Below are positions 24,857 through 31,690 of a stretch of 38,836 nt of DNA, one piece after another (the stretch's first letter is position 1; each line of letters opens with the position of its first letter). The notes below the pieces were generated by a model. The model had not been told where the DNA came from, did no database searches, and worked only from the letters and a program-made list of their open reading frames with translations. Origin of the DNA: JAOZTV01 sp965371805 (GTDB lineage Bacteria > Acidobacteriota > Aminicenantia > UBA2199); NCBI GenBank assembly GCA_965371805.1, contig CBDUZW010000051.1, positions 1-38,836 on the forward strand, in the 5' to 3' direction. The position numbers and the translations under genes are program-made.

Positions 24857-25924
24857 ATGCAAATATTTGAAGAGATGGAAAAAAGAGATCATGAAGAATT
24901 AATCTTTAATTATTTTGAAGATGTTGATTTAAAACTAATTATTTCTTTGCATGACACAACTCCTGGAAGGACTATTGGTGGATTAATGATGAACATGTAT
25001 AAATCCAATATGGATGCAGTGATTGAATCACTCCGTATGTCTCAAACAATGACTTATCAAAGTGCAACTGCCGATGTTGATTGCGGGGGAGCAAATGCTC
25101 TAATTCTCGGTGATCCTCAAACTGATAAAAACGAAGCTTTTTTCAGAGCTGCCGGCAGGTTTATCGAAAGTTTTAAAGGGAAATTATTTGTTTCTCCAGG
25201 ATTAAGCACAGAGACTAAGGATTTTAAATATATTCAGAGAGAAACAGATTATACAATTTTTGAAAAAAGGATAGATGATAGCTCTAAGCCTACTGCTGAA
25301 ATTACTGCATGGGGTGTTTACTGGGGTATCAAAGCTTGTGCAAAAATGGTATTTGGTACTTCTGACCTCTCAGGCTTGTCTTTTACAATTCAGGGTGTAG
25401 GAAATGTCGGCAAATATGTAGTAGATTATTTAAGACAGGAAAAAACAGAAATTTATATCAGTGATCTTGTTTATGATAATATAAAAGAAGTAGAGGACAA
25501 GTATTCTGATATCAAAATCTTAAAACCAGATCAGGTAATGTCCCAAAAAACTGACTTTCTTGTTCCCTGTGCTGTTGGTGGTATTATTAATAAAGATAAT
25601 ATAAAAAACCTGAATTGTAAAATCATTGCGGGCTCAGCATATAATATTTTTACATCTGAGAAACTTATCGATGAGGTTTTCAAAAATGATATCTTATATG
25701 CGCCGGTTTTTTTAATTGCTGCTGGCGATCTGTTTCTTCTGGATAAGAACTTAAAAATTGATCTTGATGAAAAGGAAAAGAAAGGTACTGAAATCATATA
25801 TAATCTTCTATTAGATATATTTCAAAGAGCATCAATCAAAGGAGTTTCTCCATATGAAATTGCAAAAAAAGATGCAATGAACAGATATAAAAAAATAGAC
25901 CAGATTAAAAACATTTTATGTTAG
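24857..25924 (+). CDS. Leucine dehydrogenase-like protein A, lacking catalytic residues
   Basis: With the start at ATG 24857 the protein has 355 residues and aligns end to end with Bacillus-type leucine dehydrogenase ('MQIFEEMEKRDHEELIF'). The family uses Lys68 to hold the substrate carboxylate, Lys80 for catalysis and Asp115. Here these positions are Gln68 ('MTYQSATADVD'), Asn80 ('CGGANALI') and Gly115. The C-terminal Rossmann motif GVGNVG is intact, so NAD(P) binding may remain. Ordinary amino acid deamination is unlikely. It is the first gene of an operon with butyrate kinase and a second paralogue; a heteromeric, regulatory or new catalytic role is possible. The longer TTG 24791 frame runs through the promoter. 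Confidence 0.82.
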   Translation: MQIFEEMEKRDHEELIFNYFEDVDLKLIISLHDTTPGRTIGGLMMNMYKSNMDAVIESLRMSQTMTYQSATADVDCGGANALILGDPQTDKNEAFFRAAGRFIESFKGKLFVSPGLSTETKDFKYIQRETDYTIFEKRIDDSSKPTAEITAWGVYWGIKACAKMVFGTSDLSGLSFTIQGVGNVGKYVVDYLRQEKTEIYISDLVYDNIKEVEDKYSDIKILKPDQVMSQKTDFLVPCAVGGIINKDNIKNLNCKIIAGSAYNIFTSEKLIDEVFKNDILYAPVFLIAAGDLFLLDKNLKIDLDEKEKKGTEIIYNLLLDIFQRASIKGVSPYEIAKKDAMNRYKKIDQIKNILC

Positions 25925-25955
25925 GTATGTTATTTGAATTAAAGGAGTATTCTAA

Positions 25956-27053
25956 ATGAAGAAAATATATATTCTTACAATAAACCCGGGTTCAACCTCT
26001 ACAAAAATTGCCATTTTTAAAGGTGAAGAGCAGTTGTTTTCACAGAATATTTATCATAATGATCAGGAAATATCTAAGTTCTCAAAGATATGGGATCAAT
26101 ATGCATATAGGAAAAAAGAAATATTAAGCTTTATAAAAGAAAAAAAATTTGATATAAAACTTCTTTCATCAGTTGTTGGAAGAGGAGGACTTTTTAAACC
26201 TATATTGAGTGGTACTTATTCGATCAATAAGGCGATGCTGGACGATGCACGAGCTGCTGTTCAGGGAGAACATGCCTCTAATTTAGGTGCAGTTTTAGCT
26301 TATGGAATTGCGTGGGATAATAATATTTCATCTTTTATTGTTGACCCTCCATGTGTAGATGAAATGGAGGATGTAGCAAGATTATCAGGAAATGCTGCAA
26401 TAAAAAGAAGAAGCTTATTACATGCATTAAATATAAAAGCAATGGTTAGACAAGCTTCTGATAAAATTGGGAAGCCTCTTTCAGAGCTGAATTTTATTGT
26501 TGCGCATCTCGGAGGCGGAATATCAGTAACACCATTACGCAAGGGGCGTATGATAGATACCAGTAATGCTTTAAGTGGGGGGCCATTCTCGCCTGAAAGA
26601 AGCGGCTCTTTGCCAACGCTCGATCTTCTCGAGTTAATTACTAAAGAAAAAATTGAGATGGGTGTTCTTAAAAAAATGTTAGTTGGGAAAGGTGGCATGT
26701 TCAGTTATCTGGGAACCAAAAGTATGATTGAAGCAGATAATAAATATAAAGCTGGAGATCCTAAAGCAAAACTGGTTATTGATGCAATGGCTTATCAAAT
26801 CTCAAAGGAAATTGGTGCAATGGCAGCAACTCTTAAAGGGGATGTTGATGCAATAATTTTAACTGGTGGTGCGGCGCATTCAGATACTCTAGTTAAAAAC
26901 ATTTCAGATCATGTTTCGTTTTTAGGCAAAATAATGATTTTGCCTGGAGAGGATGAATTACAAGCTCTTGCTCTTGGTGCATTAAGAGTAATTAAGGGAG
27001 TGGAAGATCCTCTTATCTATCCGCAGCAGGTTAAATCAAAGGAGTTGTTTTAA
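25956..27053 (+). CDS. buk: Butyrate kinase (branched-chain fatty acid kinase type)
   Basis: The 365-residue protein is a full-length acetate/butyrate kinase family member: 'INPGSTSTKIAIF' (about 9-21), 'FIVDPPCVDEM', 'VAHLGGGISV', 'GGPFSPERSG' and 'ILTGGAAHS'. It makes ATP from butyryl- or branched acyl-phosphate. In Bacillus, buk sits with ptb and bcd (leucine dehydrogenase) in the branched-chain keto acid operon. Here two bcd-like genes flank it, but ptb and the dehydrogenase complex are absent from the window. AAAGGAG precedes ATG 25956, and the stop overlaps the next ATG. Confidence 0.92.
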   Translation: MKKIYILTINPGSTSTKIAIFKGEEQLFSQNIYHNDQEISKFSKIWDQYAYRKKEILSFIKEKKFDIKLLSSVVGRGGLFKPILSGTYSINKAMLDDARAAVQGEHASNLGAVLAYGIAWDNNISSFIVDPPCVDEMEDVARLSGNAAIKRRSLLHALNIKAMVRQASDKIGKPLSELNFIVAHLGGGISVTPLRKGRMIDTSNALSGGPFSPERSGSLPTLDLLELITKEKIEMGVLKKMLVGKGGMFSYLGTKSMIEADNKYKAGDPKAKLVIDAMAYQISKEIGAMAATLKGDVDAIILTGGAAHSDTLVKNISDHVSFLGKIMILPGEDELQALALGALRVIKGVEDPLIYPQQVKSKELF

Positions 27054-28120
27054 TGGAAATTTTTGAATTAATGAAAGATAAAAAACATGAGCAGATCGCT
27101 TTTTATACAGACAAATCAGTAAAGTTGAGAGCGATACTTGCAATTCATAGTACGGCTCTAGGTGCTGCACTTGGTGGAATAAGAATATTAAAATATAAAA
27201 ATGTTGAGGAGGCTTTATTTGATTTGTCAAGGCTCTCAACTGCTATGACGTTAAAGTCAGCCGCAGCTGGATTGAATTTTGGTGGTGGTCAGATTGTTAT
27301 TATTGATAGGGAAGGTATGGAAAAAACTGAAGCACTCTTCAGGGCTTTAGGGAGATTTATAGAGAGCTTTAAAGGCAGGTTTATTGCTGCTGCTGATATT
27401 GGAGTTACAGAAGATTCACTTGAATTTATCTCTATGGAAACAAACTATGTAACAGGATTGCCGTCTTATTGCGGGGGAAGTGGAAATCCCTCTTATATGT
27501 GTGCCTACGGGACATTGATGGGGCTATTGGCTTCAGCTAAGTACAAATGGGGTACAGACGATATAAATGGAAAAAAAATTCTAATTCAGGGATATGGGAG
27601 AATTGGATCCTATCTAGCTGGTTTTTTAAAAGAAAGAGGTGCAAATGTTGTTATTTCAGATATAGATAGGAAGATGACAGCGTTAGCTGAACAAAAAGGT
27701 TATGAAATTATCACTATGGAAGAAAAAGATATTTATTCTCAGAAATGTGATATTTTTGCACCTTGTGCGACTGGAACTATAATAAATGCATCAACTATAG
27801 AAAAATTTAATTGTGAGATTATTGCTGGCTCAGCGAATAATCAACTTTTAAATGAAAAGGATGATAAAAAACTGAAAGAGAAGGGAATACTTTATGCTCC
27901 CGACTTCATAATTAACCCTGGCGGTAGCATTGGATCTGCTCATGATTATCTTGGATATAAAAAAGAAAAGATCAAAAAAACTACAGAAGATATTTATTAT
28001 AGACTATTGGAAATATTCAAAACATCCGATCAAAAAGATATTTCAACAAATGAAGCAGCGACCCAGTTTGCATTAAAAAGAATTGACTCTATTAAGAATA
28101 TAAGAGGGATGTATCATTAG
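27053..28120 (+). CDS. Leucine dehydrogenase-like protein B, Lys80 replaced by Gln
   Basis: This protein is also 355 residues and co-linear with leucine dehydrogenase. Lys68 ('MTLKSAAAG') and Asp115 ('AAADIGVT') are kept. The catalytic Lys80 in the usual GGGK is Gln ('FGGGQIVI'). The NAD-binding motif is GYGRIG, and 'IFAPCATGTIIN' and 'IIAGSANNQL' match the family closely. It is nearer to real leucine dehydrogenases than protein A. The start overlaps the buk stop (TAATG) with AAAGGAG 8 bases upstream, so the two are co-translated. Family octamers suggest A and B could assemble together; that is inference. Confidence 0.85.
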   Translation: MEIFELMKDKKHEQIAFYTDKSVKLRAILAIHSTALGAALGGIRILKYKNVEEALFDLSRLSTAMTLKSAAAGLNFGGGQIVIIDREGMEKTEALFRALGRFIESFKGRFIAAADIGVTEDSLEFISMETNYVTGLPSYCGGSGNPSYMCAYGTLMGLLASAKYKWGTDDINGKKILIQGYGRIGSYLAGFLKERGANVVISDIDRKMTALAEQKGYEIITMEEKDIYSQKCDIFAPCATGTIINASTIEKFNCEIIAGSANNQLLNEKDDKKLKEKGILYAPDFIINPGGSIGSAHDYLGYKKEKIKKTTEDIYYRLLEIFKTSDQKDISTNEAATQFALKRIDSIKNIRGMYH

Positions 28121-28167
28121 AAATTCTTCTTGTTGTTAAGGATAAAAATTTTAATACTGAGGGAAAT

Positions 28168-30225
28168 TTGGAAGACAAAATTCATTATTCTGTTTGTCCC
28201 TATAATTGCTGGCCTGTAAATTGTGGTATAAAGATTTCAGTTACGGATAATGAAACAATTAAATTGTCCGGGAATAAAGCCCATGATGTTAATAGAGGAA
28301 AGCTTTGTGTTAAAGGACAAAGTGCACTTGAAATTCAAAATAATGATAACCGGCTTATAAATCCTTTAAAAAGAATTGGTGCAAGAGGTAGTGGGAAATG
28401 GGAAACTATTACCTGGGATGAGGCAATAGATGAAATAAGCTTAAAACTTAGTTCAAATATAAAAGCCGGGAATTCGCAGGCAAATGCCATTTATCATAGC
28501 CACGGCAATATTGTACAAAGAATTAATTGGAAAATATTAACACCTCGTTTTGCAAATATGAATAATATAACTCTCTGGGATGGGAATTTTCCCTGTTGGT
28601 ATGATGTTGGTGTAGCGCAGAAAATTACTGGATACTGGGGTTTACATGATCCTGCAGATGCTGGAGAAAATTCCTCAGCGCTTATAAACTGGGCACAGGA
28701 TCCCTGTGCATCAATGGCGAATATGATTCCTCATATTAATAGAATAAAGGAGAGTGGAGGGAAGATTATTACAATCGATCCAAGGGTAACTCAAACAGCC
28801 TCCATAAGTGATGTTCATATACAAATAAAACCTGGTACCGATATTTATCTTGCTAATAGTATTGCAAATATATTGATTACAGAGAGTAAATATGATCATG
28901 AATATGTAAAAAAAAATTGTTTTGGTTTTTCTGAATATAAAACACATATTAAAAGCTTTACTCCTGATCTTGCTGCAGAGAAGTGTAATATTAGCCGGGA
29001 GCAAATCTTTGCTCTTGCAGACTTGTTTTCAAAGTCAAAGCCCTTATGTATTAATTTAACAAGAGGTGCCCTTGGAAAACACTGGAATGGTGTTCAGATG
29101 GTAAGGGGAATACTCAGCTTGTCTGCTCTCTCAGGTAATATTGGTATTAAGGGTGGGGGAGTTATATGGGGAGAAGCTCTTGATTGGAATCTCTCTCTGG
29201 ATGGATCGGAAAAGAGAAGTAAGGATATTCACTTTCCTGAAAACAATTATAATTCAATCGATTCTGCTTTGGAGAAAGGTATTGTAAACACATTGCTAAT
29301 TATAGGCGGAAATCCTCTAAGCCAATGGCCGGATTTAAACAGGTTGAGAACTCTTTTGAATAAACTTGATCTAGTTGTCGTTAATGATATATTTTTTAAT
29401 CATACTGCAAGAGAGGTAGCGGACATTATTCTGCCTGGAACTACATGGTTGGAAGAGTTAGGATTAAGAACATCAAATAGAAGAATCTATATTATGGATA
29501 AAGTTAAAGAGCCTCTGGGAAATTGCAGAGAGGCTTCATGGTGGATGGAGAAAATATCAAAGAAACTGGGTATTATTGATTATTTTCCCTGGAAGAATAA
29601 GGAAGAATGTTTAAATGACTGTCTCAAATCTGAAGCCTGCAATGGAGCTACAGTAGATAAACTGAGAAATAGCCCTGAAGGCCTTTCAGGAAATTTCCCG
29701 GAAATCCCTTATAGTGATGGAAAATTTCAAAGTATCTCAGGAAAATTTGAGTTTTATAGTCAGGAAGCAGAAAAATTAGGAATAAATCCCCTGCCTGTCT
29801 ATGAAGCTCCCTTAGAAGGGGAGGAAAGAACACCTGATTTATTCAATAAATATCCACTATCCCTGATTTCTTCAAGAAAGAACACACATTTTCACTCATT
29901 TCATAATAGCCATATGGAAATTGAAACCCTTAAAGAACTTGAACCTATGCCTTTATTGGCAATAAACCCAATTGATGCTATGCAGAGAGAACTGGAAGAT
30001 GGGGACCTTGTAAATCTATTTAATGATAGAGGAAAGGGGAAGGTTAGAATTGAAGTAACAACAGAGGTTCCTGCGGGTTTAGTATCTCTTAATGATAGCT
30101 GGCCTGAATTAAATATCGTTACTGATTCAAAAGCTCCTGTGTCACCGGAAGTTACATCAAAACTTGGAATGGGAGGTCAGCCTGCATATCAAAATGTATT
30201 GGTTGAGATTGAAAAAATACAATGA
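28168..30225 (+). CDS. Molybdopterin oxidoreductase catalytic subunit (DMSO reductase superfamily)
   Basis: The 685-residue protein starts at TTG 28168 with GAGGG upstream. The N-terminal Fe-S motif is Cys10, Cys14, Cys19, Cys47 (CX3CX4CX27C); the usual spacing between the second and third cysteines is three residues, so there is one extra. Cys143 in 'GNFPCWYDVG' is the best candidate for the molybdenum ligand. Later motifs are 'IITIDPRVTQTA', 'LIIGGNPLSQWPD', 'ADIILPGTTWLEELG' and the C-terminal dinucleotide-binding region. There is no Tat signal, so it should act on the cytoplasmic side. Substrate is unknown. The next gene overlaps by four bases. Confidence 0.85.
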   Translation: MEDKIHYSVCPYNCWPVNCGIKISVTDNETIKLSGNKAHDVNRGKLCVKGQSALEIQNNDNRLINPLKRIGARGSGKWETITWDEAIDEISLKLSSNIKAGNSQANAIYHSHGNIVQRINWKILTPRFANMNNITLWDGNFPCWYDVGVAQKITGYWGLHDPADAGENSSALINWAQDPCASMANMIPHINRIKESGGKIITIDPRVTQTASISDVHIQIKPGTDIYLANSIANILITESKYDHEYVKKNCFGFSEYKTHIKSFTPDLAAEKCNISREQIFALADLFSKSKPLCINLTRGALGKHWNGVQMVRGILSLSALSGNIGIKGGGVIWGEALDWNLSLDGSEKRSKDIHFPENNYNSIDSALEKGIVNTLLIIGGNPLSQWPDLNRLRTLLNKLDLVVVNDIFFNHTAREVADIILPGTTWLEELGLRTSNRRIYIMDKVKEPLGNCREASWWMEKISKKLGIIDYFPWKNKEECLNDCLKSEACNGATVDKLRNSPEGLSGNFPEIPYSDGKFQSISGKFEFYSQEAEKLGINPLPVYEAPLEGEERTPDLFNKYPLSLISSRKNTHFHSFHNSHMEIETLKELEPMPLLAINPIDAMQRELEDGDLVNLFNDRGKGKVRIEVTTEVPAGLVSLNDSWPELNIVTDSKAPVSPEVTSKLGMGGQPAYQNVLVEIEKIQ

Positions 30226-30791
30226 GTAAAGGTCATTATTATTTTATATTTAACCCACTTCGTTGTTTTGGATGTAATGGATGTGTGGCTGCCTGTAAAA
30301 ATGTAAATGGATATGATGTAGAAAACTTTTGGAGAAATATCTATAAGATTATACCTGATTCAGGTGATAATAATACACTTTATATATCTTTGTCCTGTAA
30401 CCATTGCACGAACCCTTCATGTGTGAAAGCATGTCCTGCTGGAGCATTATTAAAAAGAGAAGATGGAATCGTATTACATGATAAGGAGAAATGTCTTGGG
30501 TGTCGATATTGTCAGATGGCTTGTCCTTATGATGCAATTAAATGGGATGAGGAAGAAAAGGTAGTTCAAAAGTGTGGTTTTTGCCATGAGAAGTTGGACT
30601 CAGGAGAAGAACCAGCCTGTGTCAAAACTTGTTTTGGAGAGGCTTTACAATTTCATTTTGTGAAGGATGAAAAAGAGCTTGAGGGTTTAAAAATAGATAT
30701 TCCCGGGTTTGTTCATATAGAGAAAAATGATCCTGCTATTAGATTTACGCTAGACATAAAAAAAAAATTCAAAAAGGGAAATAATAAATGA
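30222..30791 (+). CDS. Four-cluster ferredoxin subunit (DmsB/PhsB type)
   Basis: The 189-residue protein has sixteen cysteines in four groups: 15/18/21/25, 59/62/67/71, 91/94/97/101 and 118/121/133/137. This is the DmsB/PhsB/NrfC pattern for four [4Fe-4S] clusters. It passes electrons between the membrane anchor and the molybdenum subunit. It has no signal sequence and its ATG overlaps the stop of the catalytic subunit (ATGA); the next gene overlaps in the same way. Confidence 0.93.
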   Translation: MSKGHYYFIFNPLRCFGCNGCVAACKNVNGYDVENFWRNIYKIIPDSGDNNTLYISLSCNHCTNPSCVKACPAGALLKREDGIVLHDKEKCLGCRYCQMACPYDAIKWDEEEKVVQKCGFCHEKLDSGEEPACVKTCFGEALQFHFVKDEKELEGLKIDIPGFVHIEKNDPAIRFTLDIKKKFKKGNNK

Positions 30792-31642
30792 AAAAGGAAT
30801 TTATTCATATTATTCCACTAATTATATTTACAATTTTTGGAATCATTGGGGCTGCTTTTATTACCGGCAGTCTCAGTCAGATAATAGTTCAAAAATTTTT
30901 TGATTCAAGAATATTATTTTTTTTATCCGTTGGATTGGGTTTATTAATAATCGGTATATTTATGTCCTTTCTACATCTGGGACATAAACTCAGAGGCTTG
31001 AGAAGCTTGATAGGGTTAAATCATTCCTGGCTAAGCAGAGAGGCCTTGACTGCTGGGATACTCAGTCTTCTGGTGGTTTTGATAATCTTATTGATGGATG
31101 GAAGTAAGGAAGCTTTCTTAATATTGCCTCTTATTGGAATCCTTTTAGCTGTATTTTTCGTTTTCTCTATTGGAATGGTTTATAATCTTGATAGTCAGAA
31201 ATTCTGGAGAGGCTTGTTTGCACTGTTTGCTCCTTTAATTACAATGCTCTATCTGGCTGCTGGAATTTTCCAGATTATAAATGAGCAAGTTGAATTCATA
31301 AGAGTTGTATTTGTTTTATTGGGTATTTTAGATATCCTACTGGCTTTTATACGCTTCAGGACTTATTTAAAACTTTTAAGTGACATTAAAATGGTTGTAT
31401 TTTCAAAAATGGTTAACCTTGTAAAAGGACTGTTTATCTTCAGATTGGTTATCGCTCAGGTATTTTTGCTGTTCTTTGTCCTGGGTCATCATTTAGGATA
31501 CACTCCACTTCTCATTACCTTATATATTGCAGTTGACAGGATTATTTTTTATGCCGGCTCAGTTAAATGGTCATCAACTGCTGAAGTCAAAAAGTTGAAT
31601 AATGATATCATAAAAAAAGTCCAGGCAGAATTTTTCAAATAA
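30788..31642 (+). CDS. DmsC-like membrane anchor subunit
   Basis: The 284-residue protein has about eight hydrophobic helices. Markers of the DmsC family are 'GIFMSFLHLGHKLRGLRSLIGLNHSWLSREALTAGIL' near residues 57-93 and a final helix region with 'YIAVDRIIFYAGSVKW'. DmsC anchors the complex and exchanges electrons with quinones. Catalytic and Fe-S subunits would face the cytoplasm since neither carries a Tat signal. It is the last gene of the operon; the reverse-strand hydrolase converges on it 48 bases further on. Confidence 0.85.
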   Translation: MKKEFIHIIPLIIFTIFGIIGAAFITGSLSQIIVQKFFDSRILFFLSVGLGLLIIGIFMSFLHLGHKLRGLRSLIGLNHSWLSREALTAGILSLLVVLIILLMDGSKEAFLILPLIGILLAVFFVFSIGMVYNLDSQKFWRGLFALFAPLITMLYLAAGIFQIINEQVEFIRVVFVLLGILDILLAFIRFRTYLKLLSDIKMVVFSKMVNLVKGLFIFRLVIAQVFLLFFVLGHHLGYTPLLITLYIAVDRIIFYAGSVKWSSTAEVKKLNNDIIKKVQAEFFK

Positions 31643-31690
31643 ATGTTTGAAATTTCTTCTTGTATTTCTTCTTAACAGATTTTATAACTC

